Source of the DNA: Pedobacter metabolipauper
GTDB lineage: Bacteria > Bacteroidota > Bacteroidia > Sphingobacteriales > Sphingobacteriaceae
Direction: 5' to 3'
Assembly (NCBI RefSeq): GCF_004362715.1
Contig: NZ_SNYC01000004.1
Span: 496,001 to 560,000, forward strand
Length of the DNA stretch: 64,000 nt
Shown here: piece by piece, positions 18,094-28,441 of the stretch
Layout of the letters: each line of letters opens with the position of its first letter
How positions within the stretch are numbered: the stretch's first letter is position 1
Program-made: the position numbers and the translations under genes
The notes under the pieces: generated by a model
Databases searched by the model: none
The model's input: the letters and a program-made list of their open reading frames with translations, nothing else
What the model was told of the DNA's origin: nothing

Positions 18094-20985
18094 TTAATTG
18101 GCTTCTTCTTCCTCAAAAGCCCGTGTTTCAAGGTGTTTCTCCATATCTAAACGGTTTACACCTTTGCTCCACCATTCCGGAGCTGGTTTATCCTTCAGCA
18201 TATAATCAAAGTACTCCATCATGCGCACCGCATAATCTTTACGGTTTGGCAACTTGGCGATACCATGATTTTCGCCGCGGTAGGTAATCATAACCACGGG
18301 TTTGTTTAATCTTCTTAAGCCATTGTAGTATTCAATACCCTGGGTATAATCTACCGCACCATCTTTATCGTTGTGCAATAACAGCAATGGCGTTTGAACT
18401 TTCTTGATGTGGTAAACCGGGGAGTTGCGTGCAAAGGCATCCCAGTTGTCCCAGTATCCGGGAGTTAACCTGCCCTGACTGGCTTCGAAAATAGCCTGGT
18501 TCGTGCCGCCGCTGTTCCAGTAGATCAAACTGTACATACTGATCATATTCGTTAACGGGGCACCAGCTGCTGCTGCTTTAAAGATGTTGGTCTGCGTGAT
18601 CAGGAACGAAGTTTGGTAACCACCCCAGGAGTGACCATGGATCGCTACGCGTTTTTCATCTACAATTCCTGTTGCAACCGCTGCTTTTACTGCAGGCACC
18701 ACACAGGCAACCGCAGACATTCCCGGATCGTTCAGTTTGTATTTAATATCCGGCATCAATACTGCATAGCCATTACTGGTATACATAGAAAGATTAAAGC
18801 CGCCGCCAGGGAAAGCAGGCATCGTGTATGCATTTAAATTGTCAGTTAAACGCTCATAGATATAGGTAATGGTCGGATAGCTTTTTCCGGCTTCGTAATT
18901 TGCAGGCAGGTAAATTGCAGCCTGCAGGCTATCGCCATTCGCGCTTAAATATTTAATCAGCTTAGCACCGGACGTCCAGGCATATTTTTCCTGATCTGGT
19001 GTGTTTTTGGTGATCTGTTTGGCCGCTGCGAGTGTGGGCACTGTACTTACATATACTTCGGGAGATTGCAGGTTGTTCTGTTTGGAATAGGCAAATACAT
19101 TGCCATCAGTTGCCTTGGCCAGACCATTGTATACATTGTTGTCCATAAACAATAAGTTGATCTTGCTTTTACCGGCAGGCAATAGGCCTAAGCCAGTTTG
19201 TTTGGTTTCGTTATCAAATAAACCAAAATACTGGTCTTTGCTCAGGTCTGTACCTTTTTCATCCTGGTAAATTCTGGATCTGCCCAGTACGGCTTGTTTC
19301 TTGCTTTTAAGATCTCCAGATAATGAAACGGCACTTTTACCGTCAGCACTGATGCGCCAAAGGTCATTGTTGTCCATGATCAGCGCGTATTTTGAATCTG
19401 CAGACCAGCCTAAATTAGAAGTAGAAGGCTTAGAGACATTGTGATCATCCAGCGCATCCACAAAAGATGATTTAATGGATCCGGTAAGGTTGTATTTTTG
19501 CCCGTTAGCCAGGTTGATACTGTAAAACGCACCATCCACATAATAGCTGGCCCAGGTTCCATTTGGCGCTACAGACATCGTACCGCTGCCAGAAGCATAG
19601 AATTTTTCGAATAAACGGGTCTTGGCACCGGTTTTAAGGTCGATTGTATAAATGTCAATATAACTTTGGCCATCCAGGTTACCCATCAGCTCATAGTTTG
19701 AGTTGTCATACGCAATGGCATAAAGCTGTTTTGGAGCAATAATTACATTTCTTAACGTGCTGTCTGCAATCTGGGAAAATTTCTGATCCGCTACGCGGTA
19801 AGAACTGATAAAGCTATAATTCTTATCACGCATTTCCTGGGTCTGCTGTGCAGATTGAAGGCGCTTATCCTGCCAGTTCCAGATAATCATATCCGGTTTT
19901 TCAATGTCTGCAGGATTGGGTTTCTTAACTTCAGCAATGGCAGGTTTAACCGCCGTTTTTGCCGTGTCAGTTTTCGCTTTGGCTACCGCATCTGTCTTAC
20001 TTTTAGCAGAATCTGCTTTCTTATCGTCTTTAAGCTCAACAGGGCTGATGCCAAAGAACAAGGTGGTTTGATCTTCAGACCAATATGGCGTACCGTTGCC
20101 GCTGATTCCCATTTTTTTAGGGAAAGAAGCTTTGTCAATTCCAGAATAAGAAACCTTACTGGTCTTATCGCCGGCAATCTTGCTGATCCCGATCACCGTA
20201 AATACATCTTCTTTATATTTTTCGTTCTTATTGGATTTTAAAAGGGCAAAAGCATCGCCTTTCTCATTCCAGTTTATGCTTTTGTAAACCGCTTTATCAT
20301 TTTCCAGGGCGGTACTGATGCCAGTAGCCATATCTCTTAAAAATACCCCGTTCCCGTTCTGCCCGTTGGCATCAATGGTATAGGCCAGCTGTGTTCCTGC
20401 TTTATTAAACGCAAACTCAGATACACTACCCAGGTTATAGCTTTTTTTAGAAGCCAGGTGATAGATGACCAGGTCGGTTCCTTTGGCCGCATCCTTATCT
20501 TTAGGAGCCGTTTCTAAGGCTGCAAAATGAATGGCGATCCATTCCGGAGAATCACCGGAAAAGCTGGAAGCTTTTACCCGGTCAAAAGTTACCTTCTCGT
20601 TCCCAGGCAAAGAAACGATGGTCAATTTATCATACGTAGGTTTCATGGTTTTTTTTGCCGCTTTAACTTCTGCATCGGTCGCAGAAACTTTAAAGGCCGC
20701 ATACTTAGAATCTTTGCTGAAAGTTGCACCGCCGGCAGTTGCACCAATTGGATAACTGAACGAAGTGGTATCCGAAGTTTTACGGATAAATAATTTCAGA
20801 TCGCCCTCCGTGGGTCCGCTTGTCCAGGACAACCATTGTCCGTTTGGAGACATGGAATTGGTAAAACTTCTGATGGAGTTCCATTTGGAAACGTCCTTCC
20901 AGCTCAATGCCGGCTTTTGCTGTGCATATACGCCGAAGGAGAATGGCAAGAGCAGCAGCAAGATAGATATCTTGTTTCTTTTCAT
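18094..20985 (-). CDS. Secreted S9-family prolyl oligopeptidase-like serine peptidase
   Basis: A 963-residue exported peptidase. A signal peptide (MKRNKISILLLLLPFSFGVYAQ) precedes a WD/DPP-like beta-propeller region. The alpha/beta-hydrolase domain carries the nucleophile in GHSWGGY (Ser786), the acid in HNDKDGAVD (Asp873 or Asp875) and the base in RGENHG (His907). A low-complexity Lys/Ala/Thr insert near residues 320-370 (DSAKSKTDAVAKAKTDTAK) is unlike the rest and probably a flexible loop. The tail is acidic (FEEEEAN). It interrupts the arginine cluster on the opposite strand, and no link to arginine synthesis is evident. Confidence 0.92.
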   Translation of the reverse strand: MKRNKISILLLLLPFSFGVYAQQKPALSWKDVSKWNSIRSFTNSMSPNGQWLSWTSGPTEGDLKLFIRKTSDTTSFSYPIGATAGGATFSKDSKYAAFKVSATDAEVKAAKKTMKPTYDKLTIVSLPGNEKVTFDRVKASSFSGDSPEWIAIHFAALETAPKDKDAAKGTDLVIYHLASKKSYNLGSVSEFAFNKAGTQLAYTIDANGQNGNGVFLRDMATGISTALENDKAVYKSINWNEKGDAFALLKSNKNEKYKEDVFTVIGISKIAGDKTSKVSYSGIDKASFPKKMGISGNGTPYWSEDQTTLFFGISPVELKDDKKADSAKSKTDAVAKAKTDTAKTAVKPAIAEVKKPNPADIEKPDMIIWNWQDKRLQSAQQTQEMRDKNYSFISSYRVADQKFSQIADSTLRNVIIAPKQLYAIAYDNSNYELMGNLDGQSYIDIYTIDLKTGAKTRLFEKFYASGSGTMSVAPNGTWASYYVDGAFYSINLANGQKYNLTGSIKSSFVDALDDHNVSKPSTSNLGWSADSKYALIMDNNDLWRISADGKSAVSLSGDLKSKKQAVLGRSRIYQDEKGTDLSKDQYFGLFDNETKQTGLGLLPAGKSKINLLFMDNNVYNGLAKATDGNVFAYSKQNNLQSPEVYVSTVPTLAAAKQITKNTPDQEKYAWTSGAKLIKYLSANGDSLQAAIYLPANYEAGKSYPTITYIYERLTDNLNAYTMPAFPGGGFNLSMYTSNGYAVLMPDIKYKLNDPGMSAVACVVPAVKAAVATGIVDEKRVAIHGHSWGGYQTSFLITQTNIFKAAAAGAPLTNMISMYSLIYWNSGGTNQAIFEASQGRLTPGYWDNWDAFARNSPVYHIKKVQTPLLLLHNDKDGAVDYTQGIEYYNGLRRLNKPVVMITYRGENHGIAKLPNRKDYAVRMMEYFDYMLKDKPAPEWWSKGVNRLDMEKHLETRAFEEEEAN

Positions 20986-21063
20986 GAAGATTAGAGTAAA
21001 TTTATGCTAAAATATTACTTTACTTCCAGATATTCTGATATATAGCAATAAAATTATGCCATA

Positions 21064-21103
21064 ACGTTGCATTTATTAATTACTGTAATTTTATCTAAGT
21101 TTG
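21064..21103 (+). promoter_or_regulatory. Promoter of argH
   Basis: A -7 element TAAGTTTG (21096-21103, consensus TAnnTTTG) lies 51 bp before the argH start. The preceding ATTTTATC and a TTGCATTTA further up are the same words found ahead of pdhB (49976-50006), although the spacing to TTG is 6 nt longer here. Confidence 0.6.
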
Positions 21104-21154
21104 CAGAAAGATTTATAATCCGTTAAAAACGGGCAATTTGATAAAAGCGTACAC

Positions 21155-22486
21155 ATGAAGATCTGGCAAAAGAACGTAAGCGTAAACAAAGATATTGAGA
21201 CATTTACCGTAGGTAAGGACCGGGAACTGGACTTACAGATGGCTGCTTTTGATGTGCTGGGTTCACTGGCACATGTAGAAATGCTGGAAAGTATCGGCTT
21301 GCTTACCGCTGATGAACTTGCAGAGATCCAGGTTGCCCTAAAGCAGATCTATACTGAAATTGAAGCGGGTAATTTTACCATTGAAGATACCGTTGAAGAT
21401 GTACACTCACAAGTGGAATGGCTGCTTACGCAACGCATCGGCGATGCCGGGAAAAAGATCCACAGCGGACGTTCCCGCAATGACCAGGTACTGGTAGACT
21501 TAAAATTGTTTTTCAGGGACCGTATCGAAGAGATGGTTGGCAACACCTCCGTATTGTTTGGTCAGCTGATTGAACTAAGTAATACCCACAAAGATAAATT
21601 ACTTCCAGGTTATACCCATTTACAGATCGCCATGCCGTCCTCATTCGGCTTGTGGTTTGGTGCCTATGCAGAAAGCCTGGTAGACGATATGGAAATGATG
21701 CTTGCCGCCTGGAAAATATGCAATAAGAACCCATTGGGATCTGCAGCAGGTTACGGATCATCCTTTCCATTAAACCGCACCATGACTACCCGGCTGCTCG
21801 GATTTGAAAGCCTGAACTATAACGTAGTCTATGCGCAAATGGGGAGGGGAAAGACCGAACGCATCCTGGCGCAGGCGATGTCATCCGTTGCGGCAACCCT
21901 TGCAAAAATGGCGATGGACGTTTGCCTTTTCATCAACCAGAACTTTAGCTTTATCAGCTTTCCGGATGAGCTGACGACAGGATCAAGCATCATGCCGCAT
22001 AAAAAGAACCCGGATGTTTTTGAACTGATCCGCTCCAGGTGCAATAAGATCCAGGCTCTGCCCAATGAAATTGCCATGATGACAACAAACCTGCCTTCCG
22101 GTTATCACCGCGATCTGCAATTGTTAAAAGAAAACCTGTTCCCGGCCATCACCTCATTGAATGAATGCCTGGAGATGACCACCTTTATGCTGCAGCACAT
22201 CCGCATTAAAGACCATATCCTGGAGGATAAAAAATATGCCTATCTGTTCAGCGTTGAGGTCGTAAATGAACTGGCGCTTCAGGGCGTGCCTTTTAGAGAA
22301 GCCTATAAGATTGTTGGCGAAACGATAGAGAACGGTACCTTTGCACCAGGCATCGCCGTACATCATACCCATGAAGGAAGCATTGGCAATCTGTGCAATG
22401 CAGAAATTGAAGGCATGATGGCCGACGTACTCAACCAGTTTAAATTTGAAAAAACAAAAGAGGCCCTACAGCAATTATTGGCCTGA
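21155..22486 (+). CDS. argH: Argininosuccinate lyase
   Basis: Splits argininosuccinate into arginine and fumarate, the last step of the pathway. The 443-residue member of the fumarase/aspartase superfamily has SGRSRNDQV near residue 105, TAMPSSF-like substrate loop (QIAMPSSFG) and the signature GSSIMPHKKNPD near residue 275. It has its own promoter, since it is separated from the main operon by an opposite-strand peptidase. An aminotransferase follows 24 bp downstream. Confidence 0.97.
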   Translation: MKIWQKNVSVNKDIETFTVGKDRELDLQMAAFDVLGSLAHVEMLESIGLLTADELAEIQVALKQIYTEIEAGNFTIEDTVEDVHSQVEWLLTQRIGDAGKKIHSGRSRNDQVLVDLKLFFRDRIEEMVGNTSVLFGQLIELSNTHKDKLLPGYTHLQIAMPSSFGLWFGAYAESLVDDMEMMLAAWKICNKNPLGSAAGYGSSFPLNRTMTTRLLGFESLNYNVVYAQMGRGKTERILAQAMSSVAATLAKMAMDVCLFINQNFSFISFPDELTTGSSIMPHKKNPDVFELIRSRCNKIQALPNEIAMMTTNLPSGYHRDLQLLKENLFPAITSLNECLEMTTFMLQHIRIKDHILEDKKYAYLFSVEVVNELALQGVPFREAYKIVGETIENGTFAPGIAVHHTHEGSIGNLCNAEIEGMMADVLNQFKFEKTKEALQQLLA

Positions 22487-22510
22487 ATTATCTAACCACA
22501 TATAAAAAAA

Positions 22511-23764
22511 ATGAATGTATCGGTATTAGCAAGCACGCTCATCGGCTCGGAGATCATTAAAATTGGAAACGAAGTAAATGACCTGAAGCGCAAAGGAGCA
22601 AAAATTGCCAACCTGACCATCGGAGATTTTGATCCTTCAATTTTTCCTATTCCGGAAGCGCTTAAGACAGGGATTGTTGAAGCCTATCAGGATAACCAAA
22701 CCAATTATCCACCGGCAGAAGGTATCTTGCCGCTTCGCGAAACGGTTGTGGATATTCTAAAGAGCAGGTACGATCTGAATTATTCCACTTCAGAGGTTTT
22801 AATTGCAGGCGGATCAAGACCGCTGATCTATTCGGCCTACCTGGCATTGGTAGATCCGGGAGATAAGGTGATCTTTCCGGCACCATCATGGAATAACAAC
22901 CATTATTGCCATTTATCTTCAGCACAGGGTATTGTTGTAGAAACAACCGTGGAGAATAATTTCATGCCCACAGCCGCACAGCTGAAACCACATTTAAAAG
23001 GCGCAACCTTACTTGCACTTTGCTCACCATTAAATCCGACAGGAACCATGTTTACACATGAGCAGCTGGAAGAGATCTGTGATGTAGTGATTGCAGAAAA
23101 TGAAAGCAGGGGAGCAGATGAGAAGCCATTATACATCATGTATGATCAGATCTATTCACTGCTAACATTTGGTAAGACACATGTTAACCCGGTAAGCATC
23201 CGTCCGGAGCTAAGGGATTATGTGATCTATATTGACGGGATCTCAAAATGCCTTGCAGCAACCGGCGTACGGGTGGGCTGGGGTTTTGGTCCGGAGAAGA
23301 TCATCAGTAAGATGAAATCACTTGTTGGCCATGTTGGTGCCTGGGCACCGAAGGCAGAGCAGGTTGCCGTAGCTAAATATTTTAAAGATGATACTTTGGT
23401 AGACAGCTTCCTAAGCTCATTTAAAGCACAGATCCAGTTGAGTCTTAATGAGCTTTACAATGGATTTCAGACCTTAAAGGAAGAAGGATTTAATGTAGAG
23501 GCAGTTAACCCAATGGGGGCGATCTATTTAACCCTTAAAATTGATTATATCGGTAAGACCACGCCGTCCGGAGATCTGTTAAAGAACAGTGCAGATGTAA
23601 ACTTCTACCTGATCAAAGAAGCACAAACGGCATTGGTTCCATTCTCTGCATTTGGTAATGACACGGCTATGCCCTGGTTCAGGGCATCGGTAGGCGGATG
23701 TTCTTTGCAGGATATTAAAGACATGGTGCCACGAATAAAAACAGCACTCAGCAATTTGAAATAA
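22511..23764 (+). CDS. Class I/II PLP-dependent aminotransferase
   Basis: A 417-residue fold-type I aminotransferase of the aspartate-aminotransferase group. It has the N-terminal TIGDFDPS, CSPLNPTG (residues 171-178, PLP/substrate region), the YDQIYSLL segment and Lys246 in DGISKCLAATGVRVGWG as Schiff-base lysine. Placement right after argH suggests it may supply aspartate for ArgG or share arginine control, but the substrate is not established. A terminator follows at 23773-23797. Confidence 0.88.
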   Translation: MNVSVLASTLIGSEIIKIGNEVNDLKRKGAKIANLTIGDFDPSIFPIPEALKTGIVEAYQDNQTNYPPAEGILPLRETVVDILKSRYDLNYSTSEVLIAGGSRPLIYSAYLALVDPGDKVIFPAPSWNNNHYCHLSSAQGIVVETTVENNFMPTAAQLKPHLKGATLLALCSPLNPTGTMFTHEQLEEICDVVIAENESRGADEKPLYIMYDQIYSLLTFGKTHVNPVSIRPELRDYVIYIDGISKCLAATGVRVGWGFGPEKIISKMKSLVGHVGAWAPKAEQVAVAKYFKDDTLVDSFLSSFKAQIQLSLNELYNGFQTLKEEGFNVEAVNPMGAIYLTLKIDYIGKTTPSGDLLKNSADVNFYLIKEAQTALVPFSAFGNDTAMPWFRASVGGCSLQDIKDMVPRIKTALSNLK

Positions 23765-23772
23765 CAAAAAAG

Positions 23773-23797
23773 GCGATCCGAAGGGGTCGCTTTTTTT
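23773..23797 (+). terminator. Terminator after the argH-aminotransferase unit
   Basis: Seven-bp stem GCGATCC/GGGTCGC (one T-G pair), loop of 4, then seven T. An A run on the left side gives weak activity for prfC, which converges and stops at 23813. Confidence 0.85.
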
Positions 23798-23812
23798 ATG
23801 CACTTAATACGC

Positions 23813-25393
23813 TTATTTAAATTCAGATGTTTTGTGGAACTCAATGTCCGGATAGTCTCTCATGGTCATGTTGATCATAAAGTCATTATCAGCAAGAAAC
23901 ACAGGGTTTCCGTCTTTATCTTCTCCAATGTGCTGCTGCTTGCGTTTTAAAAACTCTTCAAGCTTCTTTTTGTCTTTGGAAGTTACCCAGTTGGACCTGC
24001 TGTAACTCAACATCCTGAAATGTGCCTTAGCACCATATTCATGCTCTAAGCGGAATGCAATTACCTCAAACTGTAATTCACCTACAGCACCAATGATCTT
24101 CCGGTTACCAGGCTGTTGGGTAAACAGCTGTGCCACGCCTTCTTCAGTAAGCTGCTGGATGCCTTTCTCCAGCTGTTTGGTTCTAAGCGGGTCTCTGTTC
24201 TCTACTTCCTTAAATATCTCAGGAGAGAAGCTAGGAATGCCTTTAAATTGAAGTTGCTCTCCTTCTGTAAGGGTGTCTCCGATTTTAAAGTTACCACTAT
24301 CATATAAACCAACAACATCACCGGGCCAGGCCTCTTCAACAATGCTCTTTTCGTTGGCCATAAAGTCCATTGGGTTAGAGAACTTCAGTTTCTTTCCCTG
24401 CCGGGTATGGAAGTAGAATTTATTCCGTTCAAACTTACCAGAGCATATCCTTAAAAACGCAATCCGGTCACGGTGTTTAGGATCCAGGTTTGCATGGATC
24501 TTAAAAACAAACCCGCTGAAGTTCTTTTCATCCACCAGAACCTCGCGCTGCTCGGCTTCCCTGCTCTTCGGACTTGGGGCAATCTGGATGAAAGTATCGA
24601 GCAATTCTTTAATCCCGAAGTTGTTAATGGCACTGCCAAAAAAAACAGGGGCAAGCAGTCCTTCAATGTACATGCTTTTATCCAGTTGTCCATATACACC
24701 TTCAACCAGTTCCAGGTCGCTCTTTAGACCTTCCAGCTCTTTAGGTTTTAAAAAGTTGGTGAGGTTCTCGTCATTTAAGTTGTTCACCTCAATAACAGGA
24801 TCGGCAATCTTTGATTTATCCGGTTCAAAAAGGTTGAGGTGCTTATTGTAGATGCTGTATACGCCTTTAAAGGTATGACCCTGTCCAATTGGCCAGGATA
24901 GCGGACAAAGGCTGATGTTCAGCTTATTTTCGATTTCATCAAGCAGGTCAAACGCATCTTTACCTTCACGGTCCATTTTATTGATAAAAATGATTACCGG
25001 GGTATTCCGCATGCGGCAAACGGCCATTAACTTTTCAGTTTGTTCCTCAACACCCTTAACACAATCCACAACCAGGATCACACTATCTACTGCAGATAAG
25101 GTACGGTAGGTATCCTCTGCGAAATCCTTGTGACCGGGAGTATCTAATATATTGATTCGTTTGTTGCTGTATTCAAAGCCCATCACAGAGGTAGCCACGG
25201 ATATTCCACGCTGTTTCTCAATCTCCATAAAGTCAGAGGTGCTGCTTTGATTGGCTTTATTCCGCTTAACGGCACCGGCTGTATTAATTGCACCGCCAAA
25301 AAGTAGAAACTTCTCCGTTAGGGTCGTTTTTCCGGCATCGGGGTGACTGATAATAGCAAATGTTTTGCGTTTTTCTATTTCTGGGTTAATCAT
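23813..25393 (-). CDS. prfC: Peptide chain release factor 3
   Basis: Ribosome-associated GTPase that recycles RF1/RF2 after termination. The G1 motif is in [20 protein letters not shown]3 in [10 protein letters not shown] and G4 in FINKMDRE. The domain II/III region and the C-terminal RF3 domain with [17 protein letters not shown] follow. I chose [12 protein letters not shown] at 25393 (526 residues), which matches the normal RF3 length. An in-frame start at 25429 would add twelve residues ([12 protein letters not shown]) that the family lacks. Confidence 0.95.
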   Translation of the reverse strand: MINPEIEKRKTFAIISHPDAGKTTLTEKFLLFGGAINTAGAVKRNKANQSSTSDFMEIEKQRGISVATSVMGFEYSNKRINILDTPGHKDFAEDTYRTLSAVDSVILVVDCVKGVEEQTEKLMAVCRMRNTPVIIFINKMDREGKDAFDLLDEIENKLNISLCPLSWPIGQGHTFKGVYSIYNKHLNLFEPDKSKIADPVIEVNNLNDENLTNFLKPKELEGLKSDLELVEGVYGQLDKSMYIEGLLAPVFFGSAINNFGIKELLDTFIQIAPSPKSREAEQREVLVDEKNFSGFVFKIHANLDPKHRDRIAFLRICSGKFERNKFYFHTRQGKKLKFSNPMDFMANEKSIVEEAWPGDVVGLYDSGNFKIGDTLTEGEQLQFKGIPSFSPEIFKEVENRDPLRTKQLEKGIQQLTEEGVAQLFTQQPGNRKIIGAVGELQFEVIAFRLEHEYGAKAHFRMLSYSRSNWVTSKDKKKLEEFLKRKQQHIGEDKDGNPVFLADNDFMINMTMRDYPDIEFHKTSEFK

Positions 25394-25456
25394 AAAATGG
25401 TTCAGCGTGTTTTGCTGATGAGGCTGCAAAGATAGGATATAATATATAATGAAAAA

Positions 25457-25477
25457 AACCGGCTCAAATGGCCGGTT
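25457..25477 (-). terminator. Terminator of the DUF6600 gene
   Basis: On the minus strand AACCGGC pairs with GCCGGTT around a 7-nt loop, followed by a run of T. It is 25 bp beyond the stop of the gene ending at 25502. Confidence 0.8.
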
Positions 25478-25501
25478 CTTTTCATTATGATGTGCTTCAG
25501 A

Positions 25502-26854
25502 TTATCCTCTTCCCCTTGCAGGTCTTGATGAGGACGAACCCTGGCTGCTTCTGCCTTCAGAAGAACGTTCCTGCCTTTGCGGTTGAGCCTGTTGCTGTCT
25601 CTGAGGCTGTTCCTGCCTTTGTGGTTGAGCTTGCTGTTGCCTTTGAGGCTGTGGTTGTTCCTGTCTTTGCGGCTGAGCTTGTTGTCTCTGAGGCTGCTCC
25701 GCTTGTTGCTGCGGTTCAGGTCTTCTTTCCATACGCTGAGGTTGTTCCTGTCTTGGCTGAGCCTGTTGTTGGGATCTGCCTTGATCTGGTCTGCTCTGTT
25801 CTTGTCTTTGCTGACCTTCTGGTCTCTGCATCGTTTCAGAACGCTGAACATCGGAACGGCTTTGCGTACCACGCTGAGGCTGGCCTTGCTGCATATCTCC
25901 AGTTCTTTCCGGACGGGTACCATTTTCATTTCTTCCGCCAACGGTTCCGCGGTCCATACGCTCTATACGTTCTCCGCTTCTAACCGCATCAGAAGAACCC
26001 CGTACTCCTTCTCTTGAAGCTGTACCATTCGGGTTTCTGCTGTCGGTACCTGCGCGTTCTGGTCTTGCAGAAGCATACCCTTCACCACGAACTACAGTTC
26101 TTGGTGCGGCAGCAACATTGCTGTTAGACCTTGTGCTGCGGGGTGGGGTATAGATGTCTAAACGGTTTCCATTTACTGAAGTTCTGCCTGGTCTTCCGGT
26201 TCTGTTTACAGAATAAACAGGAACATTCTGCCTGGTGTCTCTTCTGATGTCATCAATACGCGGACCGGTATAATAAGAACGGCTATTCCGGACATAAGTA
26301 TTGTTGATGATGGTCGTGTTGTTAATATACACTACGTTTCTGCGTGAATAATAACGCGGGAAGTTATTATAATAGATGTTTCTGTGCGGAACAAATACCC
26401 ACCATAGGTTTGGAATATTAATGTTGACGTTGATATTCATACCCGGGCCCATAGGTGCCCATCCATAATATCCGCCACCACTTCTCCAGCTAACCCATGC
26501 AGGTCCCCAAACGGTGTCCGGAATCCATACCCACTGGTTGTAACGGTTATAAACCCATCTTCCATAGTGGAAAGGAGCCCATCCCCAGTCGTAATTTGAT
26601 ACCCAGGTATTTCCGTATTCGGTCATTGCCCAGCGGCCATTAGAGTAATATGGCCTAAAATCTGATTGTTCAACATCTGGTCGCCAAACGTATCCGTACT
26701 GCGGATCCTGAATCCAGGTTCCGTAAGGGGAAAGTTCATCGTAAAATGACTGCAAGGAAATATCCTCGTCTTGTGCCATAACCCGTTGAGTGGTTCCGGT
26801 TAGAAGGAGCATGAGCCCCAGCACAATAGCCGGTAATTTGATCATGTTTTTCAT
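25502..26854 (-). CDS. DUF6600-type exported protein with Gln/Arg/Pro-rich tail
   Basis: A 450-residue exported protein of unknown function. After a signal peptide (cleavage near VMAQDED) come about 140 residues rich in Trp/Tyr/Pro/Gly with repeated words such as YGYVWRP, WGWAPFHYGRW and YYGWAPMGPG, typical of the DUF6600/YXWXP family. The C-terminal third is low-complexity Gln-Pro-Arg-Glu with imperfect repeats of QPQRQEQ, strongly basic and disordered, ending SSRPARGRG. The repeat DNA leaves long open frames on other strands, which are shadows. It may be an envelope or surface polymer-binding protein, but nothing shows a function. Confidence 0.85.
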   Translation of the reverse strand: MKNMIKLPAIVLGLMLLLTGTTQRVMAQDEDISLQSFYDELSPYGTWIQDPQYGYVWRPDVEQSDFRPYYSNGRWAMTEYGNTWVSNYDWGWAPFHYGRWVYNRYNQWVWIPDTVWGPAWVSWRSGGGYYGWAPMGPGMNINVNINIPNLWWVFVPHRNIYYNNFPRYYSRRNVVYINNTTIINNTYVRNSRSYYTGPRIDDIRRDTRQNVPVYSVNRTGRPGRTSVNGNRLDIYTPPRSTRSNSNVAAAPRTVVRGEGYASARPERAGTDSRNPNGTASREGVRGSSDAVRSGERIERMDRGTVGGRNENGTRPERTGDMQQGQPQRGTQSRSDVQRSETMQRPEGQQRQEQSRPDQGRSQQQAQPRQEQPQRMERRPEPQQQAEQPQRQQAQPQRQEQPQPQRQQQAQPQRQEQPQRQQQAQPQRQERSSEGRSSQGSSSSRPARGRG

Positions 26855-27152
26855 TTTGTGTGTGTTTTAAATTTACCTAACGCTCTTTATGTATCAATAT
26901 GAGTTCCAAATTGGCTCAAAAGTTTAACTGTCTAAGAAATATTACATTATGATTACGGCATATAACGTAATTATATTGGTTTAAGTGTCCGCTGTGCCAA
27001 TATATAATCGGAATTAACTATCATACAATTTACAAAAAAATAATCAGGATCATCAATTTTATCAGCTAAAATTACACGCCGTACATAATAATTATGGCTG
27101 AGATGCGCTTTCCACTAATTAATTTTCTTCTTTTGTAAACTAAATTGAACTT

Positions 27153-27863
27153 ATGCAAAAAGGCACCTTATATCTAATTCCAGTTCCATTGGCGGAAAAT
27201 GCAGCTTACAAATCTTTTACTGCTTATCTTGGAGATACCATCAACTCCATCGGCACCTATATCGTTGAAAACGAAAAGACAGGGCGTAAATTTTTAAAGG
27301 AAGCAGGCATTAAGATCCCGCAGAATGAACTGGTGATCCATGATTATGGCAAGCATAAACGAAATGACTCTATGGTTCCCTATTTTAAGGAGCTGATGAC
27401 GGGTAAGGATGTCGGACTGATGAGCGAAGCAGGATGTCCGGGGATTGCAGATCCGGGAGCAGAGATCGTTTCAGAAGCGCACAAACGCGGAATTAAGGTC
27501 GTTCCTTTGGTTGGGCCAAGTTCTATACTGCTGGCCTTAATGGCTTCCGGTTTCAACGGACAAAGCTTTACCTTTGTGGGATACCTGCCAATCGACAAGA
27601 CTGAACGCGTAAAAACCATTAAAGAGCTGGAGCAGATTGCCGAGAAGAAAAAGCAGACCCAGTTATTTATTGAAACGCCTTTTCGCAACAACCATTTATT
27701 TGAAGACATTCTGAAAAATACCGCAGCACAAACTATGCTTTGCGTGGCCTGTAACATCACAGCCGAAGACGAATTTATAAAAACGATGTCAGTTGGTCAG
27801 TGGAGACAAGAAAGAATAGACCTGCATAAAAAGCCGACCATCTTCTTACTGCACCGCAATTAA
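27153..27863 (+). CDS. RsmI-like tetrapyrrole-methylase-fold SAM-dependent methyltransferase
   Basis: A 236-residue methyltransferase of the tetrapyrrole methylase/RsmI superfamily. It has GTLYLIPVPLAEN at the start, the LMSEAGCPGIADPGAEIV active-site segment, the VPLVGPSSILLALMASG SAM-binding loop and QLFIETPFRNN. RsmI methylates the 2'-O of C1402 in 16S rRNA. This protein belongs to a Bacteroidetes branch with a divergent N-terminus, so the same target is probable but not certain. The stop overlaps nadD by 4 bp on the opposite strand. The roughly 300 bp before it is AT-rich with no gene. Confidence 0.85.
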   Translation: MQKGTLYLIPVPLAENAAYKSFTAYLGDTINSIGTYIVENEKTGRKFLKEAGIKIPQNELVIHDYGKHKRNDSMVPYFKELMTGKDVGLMSEAGCPGIADPGAEIVSEAHKRGIKVVPLVGPSSILLALMASGFNGQSFTFVGYLPIDKTERVKTIKELEQIAEKKKQTQLFIETPFRNNHLFEDILKNTAAQTMLCVACNITAEDEFIKTMSVGQWRQERIDLHKKPTIFLLHRN

Positions 27864-28441
27864 CGGTACATATTTTTGCTGTCGATAAAATCAAGCACTT
27901 TATCCGGTACAAAGAACTGCACGTTCCTGCGTTCTTTAATTCCTTTACGGATAAAGGTTGATGAAATGTCCATTTGAGGGGTCTCCGTAATCACAATAGC
28001 CGGATGATCCTTCCATTCACTTAAGTCGATCCCAGGTCTGGGATATACATAGATTTGGTAATTCTTCAGGATCACCTCAAAGTTTTTCCATTTCTTAAAA
28101 GAAGAGAGGTTGTCTGCACCCATAATGAGCACAAATTGTTTACCGGGATACTTTTCCTGTAAATAGGTTAAGGTATCAATGGTATAAGACGGCTGGGGCA
28201 GCCCAAATTCAATATCGCTCACCTTAATGTGCGGCGTATTTTCTGTGGCCAGTTTGGCCATTTCCAGCCTGTCGTACATATTACCGAGGCTGCTTTTATT
28301 TTTTAGGGGGTTGTGTGGGGAAACCACGAGCCAAACTTCATCCAGGCCGGTAAAGCTGGCCATATAGTTCGCAATGACCAGGTGCCCGGTATGTATCGGA
28401 TTAAAAGAACCAAAAAATAATCCAGTCTTCATCTTAGACAT
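27860..28441 (-). CDS. nadD: Nicotinate-nucleotide adenylyltransferase
   Basis: Adenylates nicotinate mononucleotide in NAD synthesis. The 193-residue nucleotidyltransferase has GLFFGSFNPIHTGHL, the (H/T)xGH motif, and ISSTFIRKGI near the C-terminus. An alternative ATG three codons in (MKTGLFFG) is possible. The gene starts directly where gmk stops, so gmk and nadD are in one operon with yicC upstream. Confidence 0.95.
   Translation of the reverse strand: MSKMKTGLFFGSFNPIHTGHLVIANYMASFTGLDEVWLVVSPHNPLKNKSSLGNMYDRLEMAKLATENTPHIKVSDIEFGLPQPSYTIDTLTYLQEKYPGKQFVLIMGADNLSSFKKWKNFEVILKNYQIYVYPRPGIDLSEWKDHPAIVITETPQMDISSTFIRKGIKERRNVQFFVPDKVLDFIDSKNMYR

Noticed and set aside
19855..20241. 128-codon plus-strand frame
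   Set aside because: Lies inside the S9 peptidase gene; composition (Phe/Arg/Cys-rich) is that of an antisense shadow.
25402..25983. Open frames of 171-179 codons on both strands over the DUF6600 gene tail
   Set aside because: They are shadows of the low-complexity repeat DNA and have no family-like composition.
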